Source: Bacteroidaceae bacterium (GTDB lineage: Bacteria > Bacteroidota > Bacteroidia > Bacteroidales > Bacteroidaceae). Taken from it: a stretch of DNA of 64,000 nt. The notes below the pieces were generated by a model, which worked only from the letters and a program-made list of their open reading frames with translations, did no database searches and was not told the DNA's origin. Positions 9,040 to 18,289 of this stretch are shown here, piece by piece. A program made the translations under genes and the position numbers. Numbering within the stretch: position 1 is the stretch's first letter; every line of letters begins with the position of its first letter. Location: positions 1-64,000 of the forward strand of contig JAFXTC010000053.1 of the NCBI GenBank assembly GCA_017525235.1, in the 5' to 3' direction.

Positions 9040-9098
9040 ACTATTCTATCCTTACAAAACGGCGCAAAATTACGAAATAATATCCAAAATAAATAATG

Positions 9099-9126
9099 TT
9101 CAATGTTCAATGTTCAATGTTCAATG
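9099..9126. repeat. Heptamer tandem array, TTCAATG x4
   Basis: Four perfect tandem copies of TTCAATG fill much of the gap between the divergent SGNH operon and the RlpA gene. It belongs to the window-wide class of 7-bp-period arrays. The same words (AATGTTCAATG) recur at 18521-18531. Confidence 0.95.
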
Positions 9127-9197
9127 AAAAAATCGTCAAATAATTTGGCTTTTAAGGGAAAAAGAACGAACTTGCACTCCGTAAAAGACACAAGCCT

Positions 9198-9707
9198 ATG
9201 AAATGTAGTCTGTTTTTACGCCTTCTATTTTCTTTGGCAGTATCTCTCTTCCTGCTGTCTGCGTGGGGGGAGTCCATACCAGAGAAATCTCCTAAAATCA
9301 TCAGGGGAAAAGCATCGTGGTACGATGCACACGGGCGGTTTACCGCCAACGGTGAACGCTTCCACAAAGATAGTCTGACTTGTGCCCACCGGACCTTTCC
9401 TTTTGGTACACGACTCCGAGTCAAGAACATCAACAATAACCGCGAAGTTATTGTTCGGGTTACTGACCGTGGTCCTTTTGGTGGCAAATATTGCATAGAT
9501 ATCAGTATTGCGGCAGCACGTGTACTTGGTATTATACGTCGTGGTTTTGCCGAAGTGGAAATCACTGAATACGAAGAAACCATTGTTCCTCTCAAGGCCG
9601 GTCCCATAAAATTCCCAGAATTGCAACTGGGTACGATCAACATGGGCAAGGAATATACACCTGAATGGAAGATAGAATCCCTTCCTCCCCTAAAACCATT
9701 GGAATAA
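9198..9707 (+). CDS. rlpA: RlpA-like septal ring protein with double-psi beta-barrel
   Basis: 169 residues with an N-terminal signal sequence (hydrophobic to about residue 23). Residues 37-130 form the double-psi beta-barrel of RlpA: GKASWYDAHGRFTANGERF, LTCAHRTFPFGTRLRVKN, VTDRGPFGGKYCIDIS. In other bacteria RlpA is a lytic transglycosylase or septal peptidoglycan-binding protein; the Asp of TDRGPF is a conserved active-site residue. There is no lipobox Cys and no C-terminal SPOR domain, so it is a short form. It is a single gene, convergent with the CHAT operon. Confidence 0.86.
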   Translation: MKCSLFLRLLFSLAVSLFLLSAWGESIPEKSPKIIRGKASWYDAHGRFTANGERFHKDSLTCAHRTFPFGTRLRVKNINNNREVIVRVTDRGPFGGKYCIDISIAAARVLGIIRRGFAEVEITEYEETIVPLKAGPIKFPELQLGTINMGKEYTPEWKIESLPPLKPLE

Positions 9708-9737
9708 TCCTATGGCAATTTGTTTCAAATATTATGC

Positions 9738-12700
9738 TTAGTCATCAAGCATAATAAAAGCTGCCCAATATCTCGGCTTTGAGAATTCTGGGTCTGCACG
9801 CAAACTGTTTTGGGCTGCATGAAAAGCAGCACGACGTGATGTGCCGCGGGCCAGTTCCTCATAGAATGCAGTCATCATCTTTTTTGTTGCTCTGTCATCC
9901 ACGCTCCAAAGGCTCATCAACAATGTATGAGCACCGGCTTTCTTAAAGCCGCGCTGAAGACCAAATACACCATCATCCTGCAAAATACCACATCCTGTTT
10001 GGCAAGCAGACAATATAACCAACTCCAAGCCACACATATTCATTCTTGCTATTTCGCGTGCCGTTAGTATACCGTCTTCCATATTCTCAGGCATCTTTTT
10101 TCTCTTCTCCGGATCAAGCGTGTTATTTGCTCCAGCCAAGAGTAGTCCTGCATAACACAAGCTATTATCGGCTTGGTTTGCAGCATCTTCTCTCATACCC
10201 AAGAATGCGAGGTCGGCCATATTCTTTTGGGCCTCATCTTCTGACAGGGCAAAGCCGTGCGTTGCAATATGCAAGAGTGTAGGACAATTGTCAGAGAGAC
10301 TTTTGAAAACCTCTTCTGTTCCATACTCCTTTTCGTATGTGTCGTGTTCTATGCCTTGCTCAAACAGGATACCGTTTATTGCCCACGTCTCTTCTGCTGC
10401 AGCTTCCAAGTATTCAGCTTTTTTTAGACCTGCACGTGCAAAAGCATCTCGCGTCTTTTGCCCCAAGTCTTCTTGGTCTGCCATGGCCAAATCTGCCATT
10501 TGAGCATTAAATGCATCAAGATGCTCATGAGACACTTTTCCACGTTTGTCATTTGCAGCCTGAAGTTGTTGCGGAGAGGCGTCATAATCAAGCCCGCCAA
10601 AAATATCAGCCCTTTTTATAACATCACTGAGTTGATGGGTATGGTTAGAAGCAACCATTTTGGAAGCGGCACCGTTGCCGACAATTTGCTTGGTAGACGA
10701 AACCCTGTGCAATGTAAATAGGTCAGAGAGTCTGTTCCCGTCATAGTTGAGGTATTCTATACCAAACTGATAGAAAAGACCCGACGGTGAGAACCATACA
10801 GCATGCAGTCCCTGCAAATACGGCATAATAGGTTCCCATATCAGTTTGCCTACTTCTTGATTGTTGTATATGCTGTCAATGCCACTATAATCCATAAGCG
10901 CGTCTCTTAAGGTACTTTTGCCATAAGCAAACTCGTCAAGTTCCGATTCATTAAATAACCTTACCAAGTGAGGTACCTGATCATTCCGGCGTACCAGCAA
11001 TGCCCAATAGGAACGTTCCCCTTGTCTTGTCTCAATGTCAAAGAACTCTATTGCCGCGCCATCCTCTGGGAGTGCTTTTTTCACTTGGTCCACATCAATA
11101 TTCATGGCTGCAGTGAAATCTCCAAACTCCTTGCTGTTTCTTGCCAATTCTCGCTCCAAACGGTTGGCATCCTTGTTCAACTGCTTTATCTGCGCATCAT
11201 TCTCTGCGGTCTGTTTGCGGTAGATTCCATCTATCTGCTGACGTATGGCCTCCAGTTCGGCATACTTGTCCTGAATATCCTCGTTGGCCGTACGAGACAG
11301 GAGATTACGGAAATCCACCTCAGAGTTAAGCAGTATTCCCTTTGTAAAAAGAAGGGAGTTATAAGCATCAACAAGTGCCGAGTCGTTGTTGGCAATCAGA
11401 CAGGCAACATACGGAGCATAATGGAAAACGTATCTCTTGGTTCCCCAGTACATCTCTCTTTCGCGGGTAGTAAGGTGAGAGAAGTTGCTTCTTACATGGT
11501 TCATTTGTTGCGACATAGCCTGATGAAACAAACGTTGTCCCTCGAAGGAATCGCCGTTTCTCACATGATATACCGCTCTGTTAAAAGTTAGCATTACATT
11601 ATCAGGATGTTGGGATCCCAACAATCTCTTTTGAATGGAATCTGCCTTACAGCTAATGGCAATGGCTTCATTCAAACTGTCTCGCATGGCTTCATACAAG
11701 GCCATATTGGTAAGAACCTTCGTAAAGAGTGAAGATTCTGTCCTGTTAGCTGATTCAAAGTGCTGAACAGCCTTCTTCGAGGCTTGCAGCGCCTCTTCAT
11801 ATTTCCCCTGGGAGGAATAATAAATAGAAAGGTTATTAAGAACCAAGGCCTTGTCCTCATCATGTCCTGCCACCTTTTTATATATATCCAAGGCAACCTG
11901 GCATGTATCTACGGCCTCATCCAGCTTTCCTAAATGATAAAGATAGTTGGAGATGTCTGACAACGAGGATGCTTCATCTGCCAGTTCCTTCCTGAAACGG
12001 AAGACCTCTAGTGCCTTAGACTCAAGAACAATAGCTTGCCTGTAATCTCCTTCTCTGGCAAGGATGGAGGCGCGTTTGGCAAACGATTGTGCTTGATGCA
12101 CATCGTCTTTCGCCCCTTGTTGGTCGTTAGCCATTAGTTGCTCATTAATATTTGCGGCCTGCTCCAGATTACCCATTTTCGCATATGCTGCCGACACCTC
12201 ACTTATACAGTCAAGATAGTTGGAGCCGTTCTTGGTTTGTATCTTCTCGTAAATAGCAGCTGCGCGTTCCCATAGTTTTATCGCCTCAGGATAATGCTCA
12301 TTGTGTTTTTCAAACGATGCAGTATTGGCAAGCAACCGTGCAAAGTTTAGGCTCTGCGTTTCATTGAGCTGCTCAAATATAGCTATAGCCTCTTTTGCCA
12401 GTTTAGCGGCTTCAACATAGTTGGATGAGTTTGCCAGATGCACGGCTTGATTACTGAGAACCGATGCATAATTCAAACTGTTCTGGTCCAACTTCTTCGT
12501 CTTTGTTTTCTTGGCATCCTGAGCATATTTTTGTGCCTTAACCTTGTCGCCGGAAAGAGAGTAATGAAGAACAAGATTATTGACAACATGAGCGTAGGCA
12601 GGATTATCCTTGGATAAAGAATTAACAGCTTCTTCACCTAGCTTCACAGCATGCTCGCGGTCGCCAGGAGCATTTCTTGAAGTATAATAACTGGCTAAAT

Positions 12701-13352
12701 TACTTAGTGTGGTAGCATAGTTCTCGTTTTTCTTTCCATAACGTTTGGCATATAAATCCACTGCTTTTTCACATTGTTCTATCGCCTGATCATACTGCCC
12801 TTGCTGACTGTAGGCTGATGCTATCAGGTTGTATATTTCTGCTGCATGCACAAAGTCAATGTGGTCGGCCTTCTCCCTTATCTGTGCAGACTTATATAGC
12901 AAATCCAGCGATTCCTGCATTTTTCCCTTTCCCTGAAGATATAGGGCTTTTTCCTTTAGGGCTACAGTATAAGGGTAGGTCCTTTGGAATTCTGGTGTAA
13001 CACAATTCTGAAGGTAGGACTCATAGAACGGATAAGCTTCTTCAAACTTCCCCAGTTTTGTAAGAGCTTCTGCCTTTTTGTAGAGGTCTTTGTTTACGGA
13101 TTCAATGCCAACATAAGCCTTGCTTCTTTTTTGCTGGCATGTTGTGTAAATGGCTGATTGACGATCCTCTGTTGTGGCATTCTTGAGAAAATAGTCATAT
13201 ACCTTATAAGCTTCTGCATACAAGCCACTCTGGAGCAAAGAATCACCTTGCTCAACATAAAACTTAAGACTGTTTGTTTGGGCCTGTGCTGTAAAGGGGA
13301 CGCCACATGTTGCAGCAAAACCCAATGCAAGTAAGGCAATGAAGCGTTTCAT
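9738..13352 (-). CDS. Secreted TPR-CHAT (caspase-like) protein
   Basis: 1204 residues with a signal peptide (MKRFIALLALGFAATCGVPF, cleavage near AQA), so the protein is predicted periplasmic or exported. Residues 30-620 are a long array of TPR repeats (YAEAYKVYDYFLKN; YDQAIEQCEKAVDLYAKRYG; YAATLSNLASYYTS-type helices). About 690-750 is a coiled coil, and about 790-1204 is a CHAT domain. The caspase/separase-type dyad is present: His in HIATHG (about 1032) and Cys in LSACQTG (about Cys1117). It is last in the operon ompA-like > CHASE2 > FecR-like > this gene, overlapping the preceding gene by 4 nt. Known CHAT proteins are mostly cytoplasmic proteases (for example Craspase partners); an exported one with a sensor operon is less understood. 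Substrate unknown. Confidence 0.9.
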   Translation of the reverse strand: MKRFIALLALGFAATCGVPFTAQAQTNSLKFYVEQGDSLLQSGLYAEAYKVYDYFLKNATTEDRQSAIYTTCQQKRSKAYVGIESVNKDLYKKAEALTKLGKFEEAYPFYESYLQNCVTPEFQRTYPYTVALKEKALYLQGKGKMQESLDLLYKSAQIREKADHIDFVHAAEIYNLIASAYSQQGQYDQAIEQCEKAVDLYAKRYGKKNENYATTLSNLASYYTSRNAPGDREHAVKLGEEAVNSLSKDNPAYAHVVNNLVLHYSLSGDKVKAQKYAQDAKKTKTKKLDQNSLNYASVLSNQAVHLANSSNYVEAAKLAKEAIAIFEQLNETQSLNFARLLANTASFEKHNEHYPEAIKLWERAAAIYEKIQTKNGSNYLDCISEVSAAYAKMGNLEQAANINEQLMANDQQGAKDDVHQAQSFAKRASILAREGDYRQAIVLESKALEVFRFRKELADEASSLSDISNYLYHLGKLDEAVDTCQVALDIYKKVAGHDEDKALVLNNLSIYYSSQGKYEEALQASKKAVQHFESANRTESSLFTKVLTNMALYEAMRDSLNEAIAISCKADSIQKRLLGSQHPDNVMLTFNRAVYHVRNGDSFEGQRLFHQAMSQQMNHVRSNFSHLTTREREMYWGTKRYVFHYAPYVACLIANNDSALVDAYNSLLFTKGILLNSEVDFRNLLSRTANEDIQDKYAELEAIRQQIDGIYRKQTAENDAQIKQLNKDANRLERELARNSKEFGDFTAAMNIDVDQVKKALPEDGAAIEFFDIETRQGERSYWALLVRRNDQVPHLVRLFNESELDEFAYGKSTLRDALMDYSGIDSIYNNQEVGKLIWEPIMPYLQGLHAVWFSPSGLFYQFGIEYLNYDGNRLSDLFTLHRVSSTKQIVGNGAASKMVASNHTHQLSDVIKRADIFGGLDYDASPQQLQAANDKRGKVSHEHLDAFNAQMADLAMADQEDLGQKTRDAFARAGLKKAEYLEAAAEETWAINGILFEQGIEHDTYEKEYGTEEVFKSLSDNCPTLLHIATHGFALSEDEAQKNMADLAFLGMREDAANQADNSLCYAGLLLAGANNTLDPEKRKKMPENMEDGILTAREIARMNMCGLELVILSACQTGCGILQDDGVFGLQRGFKKAGAHTLLMSLWSVDDRATKKMMTAFYEELARGTSRRAAFHAAQNSLRADPEFSKPRYWAAFIMLDD

Positions 13353-13873
13353 TTTTTTGCTGGGGGAGAGAGGCTGTCTATTGCTTGATAAAGACTGTCA
13401 ACTGTTTTTAATGGAAGAACGACCGAGTCGTTTTCTATACCTGTTTTACGGAATACGGTAACTTCGTTGTCTTCCTTATTGCCAGAACCGGATTTTGAGC
13501 CTCTTGAAGCCTGTGCCAAAAGGTAATCCACGTATTTCAAGGAGATTGACTTAACGCAGCTCTGCTCGTTTTTCTTCACGTAATTACGGATAGCGCCTGT
13601 GTAGGCACCTTTGAAAGTATAGCGCAACACGGCTGTTGGCTCCACGGCAATCATGGTTGCGCCAGCATCCATAACAACAATGTCGTTATTGTACAGGAAA
13701 GCTCCTGGCGTGATAGGAATACGCTTCTTACCTTTCTGAAGAAAACACTGTCCTCCCGAAATGGAAGACACGACAAGTGTTGACTGTTCTTCTGACGGTG
13801 AACTTTGTTTTTGCTGGCCATGCAAGGGCATCAACAGGAACAAAGATAATAGAGATACAAGAATAAGTTTCAT
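13349..13873 (-). CDS. Small secreted protein, weakly FecR-like
   Basis: 174 residues; signal peptide MKLILVSLLSLFLLMPLHGQ. The body, VVSSISGGQCFLQKGKKRIP...LYNNDIVVMDAGATMIAV, resembles the beta-solenoid FecR-type fold that scores an imposed envelope state; this is a weak similarity judged by eye. The second half contains lysine-rich and Ser/Gly-rich stretches. It lies between the CHASE2 and CHAT genes, overlapping the CHAT start by 4 nt, so its stoichiometric coupling to CHAT is plausible. It may be an adaptor or pro-domain-like regulator of the CHAT protein. Function otherwise unknown. Confidence 0.6.
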   Translation of the reverse strand: MKLILVSLLSLFLLMPLHGQQKQSSPSEEQSTLVVSSISGGQCFLQKGKKRIPITPGAFLYNNDIVVMDAGATMIAVEPTAVLRYTFKGAYTGAIRNYVKKNEQSCVKSISLKYVDYLLAQASRGSKSGSGNKEDNEVTVFRKTGIENDSVVLPLKTVDSLYQAIDSLSPPAKK

Positions 13874-13908
13874 TTTCTTATCAGTATTAAACTGTTGTAT
13901 GTAGATTT

Positions 13909-15150
13909 TTATTTAGCCTTGAAATAAAACAGAGAATGACTTAGGAATGCCCATTTGGTACGAGAACTGAGGATTCTGACAAGTAACGCATAAAACTTGC
14001 GAGTGTTTGCCAATAAGGCAATGCCCATAATGGCCCATGCTGTGTTTAAATAAATGTTCCAATGGAAGAACAGAAGAAGAGACAGGAATGCCAACGCTAT
14101 GATAGCTCCCAGGGAAATCATGCTGGAAACAAATCCGCTATCACCCAGATAATACTTTATGGAAGCCTCTGGGTTTTTTTTTAGGAACTTTATGGAACCA
14201 AACTGTAATATCTGGACAAACCACATCAGCATAAAGGTTATTATCACGGTAAGCCAATAAGGTGTGTCAATAGGCATCCTGCGCTGCACCAGCGTCTGAA
14301 TGGTATAGGCCAAAATCTTTACACCAGGTATCTTTCCTATTGGGGTGTAATGCTGGTCTCTAAGATCGCGCATAGCTCCTAACAATACAATGTGACTGCG
14401 TATCTGATCTGCATGTGCCGCAATGCTATCGGAAGGCACAACAGGGAAATAGGTAGAAGAATAATAAATGTTACAATCCTTTGACTTGGTAATGATCGAT
14501 GAGTCGTTCGTGGCGGCAAAAGCTACTTGGGCCGACAAAGAATACTCCATGCGTCCTTCGGCAGGCCGATGAAGACCCAGTGTTCTGACAGTGCCTCCAT
14601 TGGTGTCTCTTTGCACGTTTATGAAACCCTCATGGTCAACATCTACCAGTTCTGTGAAGAAGGAATGATAAGTACGCTCAAACTGTGCGTTCTTATTATT
14701 CCAGTCTATAAGTTTATAAGCCCATACCGTTGTCGAAGTGGTATTGCAAACAGCCTCTACCAGACGCTCATTACCTAAAGTGTCGTTTCTGAAACCGTTA
14801 AATACAATATCAACACCCATTACAGAAGGTTCGCAGGCTTGTATTTGATTTATAATGTCAGCCAGCTCTCCCCGATCATAGACATCGGTCATGTCAACAA
14901 TTGTAATGAGGTCGCTCGTGTCTCTTGCCTCCCCTTCATTGTCGACTTCAAAGAACATATCCGACAGCCTGAAATTCTCAATGGTACGGGCTACAGGATT
15001 GAGAGACCCTTTATTGAATGCAAGATAAACCAATGACTGCATTATTAAAAGCGTCATAACAGTCACTCCCACATGGTCCAAGTGGAAGATGAACCCAAGC
15101 AGGTTCGTCTTCTTTTCTTTTTCTTTGTTTTTCAATACAGGGCCTCCCAT
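13909..15150 (-). CDS. CHASE2-domain membrane sensor lacking a cytoplasmic output domain
   Basis: 413 residues. One N-terminal membrane helix (about 26-48) is followed by an extracytoplasmic CHASE2 domain (about 60-285: ITIVDMTDVYDRGEL, CEPSVMGVDIVFNG, HIVLLGAMRDLRDQHYTPIG, GVKILAYTIQTL) and three hydrophobic helices (about 295-390). After the last helix only about 20 residues remain. CHASE2 is normally coupled to a kinase, cyclase or similar enzyme; none is present. Because the neighbouring CHAT protein carries a signal peptide, signalling would have to occur on the periplasmic side. This is inference from the gene order. Confidence 0.85.
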   Translation of the reverse strand: MGGPVLKNKEKEKKTNLLGFIFHLDHVGVTVMTLLIMQSLVYLAFNKGSLNPVARTIENFRLSDMFFEVDNEGEARDTSDLITIVDMTDVYDRGELADIINQIQACEPSVMGVDIVFNGFRNDTLGNERLVEAVCNTTSTTVWAYKLIDWNNKNAQFERTYHSFFTELVDVDHEGFINVQRDTNGGTVRTLGLHRPAEGRMEYSLSAQVAFAATNDSSIITKSKDCNIYYSSTYFPVVPSDSIAAHADQIRSHIVLLGAMRDLRDQHYTPIGKIPGVKILAYTIQTLVQRRMPIDTPYWLTVIITFMLMWFVQILQFGSIKFLKKNPEASIKYYLGDSGFVSSMISLGAIIALAFLSLLLFFHWNIYLNTAWAIMGIALLANTRKFYALLVRILSSRTKWAFLSHSLFYFKAK

Positions 15151-15161
15151 ACTGCGGAGTT

Positions 15162-16304
15162 TTATTTCTCGTTAGCAACTACAATGGCAACACGGCTCTT
15201 CTCGTTGTTGCCATAAGGCATCTCCTTGTCGCCCTTGGAATCTACCTTGATGCGGCTACTGTTTATACCTGCATCCTTGATGGCCTTGGCCACAGCCTCT
15301 GCGCGCTTCTTTGCATAGCGAGCATTAACTGTAGGATTTCCTGTTCCTGCATCAGCATGACCAGTTACAATGGCCACTGCTGTTGGATGGCTCTCCAACC
15401 ATTTCACAACAGCCTTAATCTTTGATGCCTCAGATGCGCGTATTTCAACGCTGGCAATGCTAAAGAAGACATCCTCCTTCATAGACTCCAGCACCTTCTC
15501 GGGTTCTTTTGGCTCAACCTTCTTTTCTCTCTCCTGCTTGTTGACATCCAACTTAGCCGATGCCGTCTCTGCACTTCTGTCGCCCACAAACTCCTCTACG
15601 GGTGCAACAACCACGGGTGCTGTATGAACCTTCTTGCTGAATCCAAACTTGTAAGCGATACCCAACTGTGCTGTCATCTGCCAGTCATCACTCATCCTGA
15701 TCTTGCAGTTATAGCGGTCAGGAAGGCTGTTGGCGCTAACTTCCAGGTTTACGCTCCAATGCTTACTTATATTGTAATCCACCATGGCACCGATTCTCAG
15801 GTTATAGCTCAGATTGTCGTTGCCCCTCCATGCATATTCTCCAGCAAAAGCGCTGTTCTTCAAGTCGTCAGCGCCCCATGCATAATTAAGGCCGACACCA
15901 CCAATCAAATAAACGTTCCAAGGATAATAATCTGCCTTGCCGAAACTAGTTGTCAGGTTCAGCAACAAGTCGATGTTCGAGGTGATGTATTTGTAGTTAT
16001 ATGTAAAATCTGATGCGCCGTTAGACTTTATACCACTCTTGTTCCACAGACCGTTGAAGTGTAGTCTGGCACCGACAACAGGGGTGAAAAATGCTCCAAA
16101 TGAAACAGAAGCAGTTGGCGTAACCAGCTTTGAAAACTTAAAATCTGTAAATGTTGCTTGTGCACCACCCTGCAATCCCACAAACATATAGGGAGCGGGT
16201 TTGTAGTCCAACTTGTCAGCAGCACCTTGTGCCAAACTAACGGTAGCATTGCATAGTGCCAGAACAGTGGCAGCAAACAATAATTTCATCCGAGAAATAG
16301 ACAT
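15162..16304 (-). CDS. OmpA-family outer membrane protein
   Basis: 380 residues. Signal peptide (cleavage near VSLAQG), then an outer membrane beta-barrel (about 30-215, alternating aromatic strands such as YMFVGLQGGAQATF and WSVNLEVSANSLPD). A charged linker (about 225-275) follows, then a C-terminal OmpA peptidoglycan-binding domain (SHPTAVAIVTGHADAGTGNP; NARYAKKRAEAVAKAI; KSRVAIVV). It is the first gene of the CHASE2-CHAT operon, 11 bp before the CHASE2 gene. A minus-strand TATCTTTG at 16344-16351 is the likely -7 box. It may anchor the module to the outer membrane and peptidoglycan. Confidence 0.9.
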   Translation of the reverse strand: MSISRMKLLFAATVLALCNATVSLAQGAADKLDYKPAPYMFVGLQGGAQATFTDFKFSKLVTPTASVSFGAFFTPVVGARLHFNGLWNKSGIKSNGASDFTYNYKYITSNIDLLLNLTTSFGKADYYPWNVYLIGGVGLNYAWGADDLKNSAFAGEYAWRGNDNLSYNLRIGAMVDYNISKHWSVNLEVSANSLPDRYNCKIRMSDDWQMTAQLGIAYKFGFSKKVHTAPVVVAPVEEFVGDRSAETASAKLDVNKQEREKKVEPKEPEKVLESMKEDVFFSIASVEIRASEASKIKAVVKWLESHPTAVAIVTGHADAGTGNPTVNARYAKKRAEAVAKAIKDAGINSSRIKVDSKGDKEMPYGNNEKSRVAIVVANEK

Positions 16305-16343
16305 AATAAAAATGTTTTTAGGTTATTAATTCATATTTGTTGG

Positions 16344-16351
16344 CAAAGATA
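16344..16351 (-). promoter_or_regulatory. Putative -7 box of the OmpA-CHASE2-CHAT operon
   Basis: Minus-strand TATCTTTG matches TAnnTTTG and lies 40 bp upstream of the OmpA start. No convincing -33 element was found. Confidence 0.5.
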
Positions 16352-16442
16352 AACAAAATTTCACACTTCATGCGGCTTACTTTGCTAAATAACGTTAAAA
16401 AGCCGCTTGTTTGTAGTCAAACTCTATTACGTCTTCACTTTT

Positions 16443-16680
16443 TGAACTTCGTTCGTGCCTGTTCACACTCGGGAAGTCAGAAACCGAGAAAATATTTGTA
16501 ACTTTGGCTTCGCCGAACTTACTAGCACTCGAAATAGGAAAGAAAAACAAGCTTTTCTTTCGCTCTTCTCTCGTTTTTTCGTAACTTTGGCTTCGCCGAA
16601 CTTACTTCCGCTCGGATAAAGAAATAAAAAGCGTTTTTTTATTTCGTTTATCTCTCGCTTATTCGTAACTTTGCCACAAA
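16443..16680. repeat. Tandem 83-84-bp repeat carrying promoter-like boxes
   Basis: This 400-bp gap (16305-16705) has no gene. Two copies of a 26-bp block beginning GTAACTTTGGCTTCGCC lie at 16498-16523 and 16581-16606, and a third, truncated start (GTAACTTTGCC) lies at 16665. The copies are 83 and 84 bp apart. Each block is an imperfect palindrome (GTAACTTTGGC / GCCGAACTTAC) and contains TAACTTTG, a -7 box. Each unit ends in TCTCTCG plus a T-rich run. A diverged earlier unit (GAACTTCGTTCGTGCC) begins near 16443. The last box drives the gene at 16706. Confidence 0.85.
16666..16673 (+). promoter_or_regulatory. Promoter-proximal -7 box (TAACTTTG) for the 16706 gene
   Basis: TAACTTTG 33 bp before the ATG; it is the third of three boxes spaced 83-84 bp apart (16499, 16582, 16666), so the gene may have three tandem promoters. 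Confidence 0.55.
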
Positions 16681-16705
16681 TTAATACCCCTAAAGTGAAG
16701 CCCTT

Positions 16706-17779
16706 ATGATGAAAAAGATGCTATTGATGGTTGTTGCTATGACGACAATTATGAGTGCAAAAGCGCAAAAGATTGAAGTGGTAGACCAAGAAGGCGTTGG
16801 CATTCCGTTGGTTACGGTGCTTACAGAGGATGGCAACATCATTGGCACCACTAATCTGAATGGAGTCTTGAATGATATTAAGGGAGCGGAACGCTTACTT
16901 GTTACACATGTGGCATATAAACCGCAGCTGATTACAGTTGCCTTGCTTAAAGACGGGCGTATTACCATGGAGGACCAAGACTACGGTTTGCGTGAGATTG
17001 TTGTCATGCCTAAACCTTATATATATGTAGAGACTTATTATAGGGCGTACGCATTTATCAACGATTCCTTGCGCTTCTATCAGGCAGGTATTATGCCCAA
17101 TGCCTACGATGAGCAGGCTGATAAGGTGTATATGGGCAGCTCCGATAACAGTTGCGGTTATTTCTGCCCCAGTCTGGGAGCTACGGTAACGTGGGGTGCT
17201 CGTGTGATGGAATTCAAGGCAGGAAGAGTGGGGAAATGCATAGCTCAGAATATCCTTAACAATGGCAAAACTGCAAAGAAATATCATATCACTGCAGAGT
17301 CAACAGGCAATAATCATTGGCGGATAAAAAATGCAGAAGGTACGGTGGGTAAGGTTGAACGTGAAAAGGGAACCGTCAATCTGACGATGAACGCATCCAG
17401 GGCTCAGATGTACGCCAACAAAGTGGACGGGCAGAACAGGTTGTTAAAAATGCGCGAGAAGAAAAACTATGAATACCAGTTCACAGAGAGATTCAACTGC
17501 GACGCGGAGGGTAACAGCAAAGTTGAGGATAATGTTATGTATTGTCACCATTGGCAATGGGATGGCGGTAAAGGTCGCATGAGGTTCATCATCGAAACCT
17601 ATGCCGTAGATCGTGGTTACATGAATAAAAAGGACTTCAGCGCCAAGAAGAAGGAGTTAAAAAAGAAGTATGCGGCCGTTATGCCCCTAAGCAAACTGGA
17701 AGAGTATGAACAGAGTCACGGCATTCCTGCTCTTTCGCCTACCGTTCGACAAGCTGTCCTAAAACTGAAGAAACAGTAA
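16706..17779 (+). CDS. Secreted protein with a CarboxypepD_reg-like N-terminal domain, function unknown
   Basis: 357 residues; signal peptide MMKKMLLMVVAMTTIMSAKA. Residues 22-90 resemble the carboxypeptidase-D regulatory-like domain seen at the start of TonB-linked and other surface proteins (IEVVDQEGVGIPLVTVLTED, GTTNLNGVL, VTHVAYKPQ). The rest, rich in aromatic and basic residues (YVETYYRAYAFIND; YHITAESTGNNHWRIKNAEG), is not recognised. The start was chosen at the first of two Mets because the hydrophobic stretch follows directly. A PepSY-like protein gene follows after 81 bp. Confidence 0.7.
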   Translation: MMKKMLLMVVAMTTIMSAKAQKIEVVDQEGVGIPLVTVLTEDGNIIGTTNLNGVLNDIKGAERLLVTHVAYKPQLITVALLKDGRITMEDQDYGLREIVVMPKPYIYVETYYRAYAFINDSLRFYQAGIMPNAYDEQADKVYMGSSDNSCGYFCPSLGATVTWGARVMEFKAGRVGKCIAQNILNNGKTAKKYHITAESTGNNHWRIKNAEGTVGKVEREKGTVNLTMNASRAQMYANKVDGQNRLLKMREKKNYEYQFTERFNCDAEGNSKVEDNVMYCHHWQWDGGKGRMRFIIETYAVDRGYMNKKDFSAKKKELKKKYAAVMPLSKLEEYEQSHGIPALSPTVRQAVLKLKKQ

Positions 17780-17860
17780 ACACAAAGATTATGCTAATAC
17801 CACTGATTTTATCCTGGCAAGATAGAATAATGTATATTTAACCATTTAAACAATAGAGTT

Positions 17861-18289
17861 ATGAAAAAGAGAATGATTATGATGTTAACCTTTGTGTTAA
17901 CAATGTGTATGTCCGCAATGGCCGACAACGACCGAGTGATTACTTTTGACCAATTGCCAGATCAGGCTCGGACCCTGCTGAAAAAGCATTTTGCTGATAA
18001 GGTGCCCTTGGTAGTTACCGTTGACTGGGATGATTACAAGGTCATGTATCAGAGTGGCGAGAAAGTAGAGTTCGACAAGAAAGGTAACTGGAAAGAATTT
18101 GATTGTAAGACATCTTCTGTTCCCACAGCCCTCATCCCCGAACAAATCAAGTCTAAGGTAAAGACAACCTTCCCCGGTGCCACTATCCTCAAGTTGGATC
18201 GTGATCGCCGAGGCTACAGCGTAAAGCTGAATAATGGTATGGAAATAGAGTTTGACAAGAAATTCCAGGTTGTGGAAATAGACGACTAA
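17861..18289 (+). CDS. Secreted PepSY-like (PF11396-type) protein
   Basis: 142 residues; signal peptide with cleavage near AMA|DND. Two repeats of the BLIP/PepSY-like motif are visible: an N-terminal helix with LPDQARTLLKKHF followed by strands VTVDWDDYKVMYQSGEKVEF, and a second with IPEQIKSKVKTTFPGATILK then YSVKLNNGMEIEFDKK. Such proteins are periplasmic; some resemble beta-lactamase-inhibitor folds, but the function is unknown. No obvious partner gene nearby; Hsp20 lies 285 bp downstream. Confidence 0.78.
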   Translation: MKKRMIMMLTFVLTMCMSAMADNDRVITFDQLPDQARTLLKKHFADKVPLVVTVDWDDYKVMYQSGEKVEFDKKGNWKEFDCKTSSVPTALIPEQIKSKVKTTFPGATILKLDRDRRGYSVKLNNGMEIEFDKKFQVVEIDD

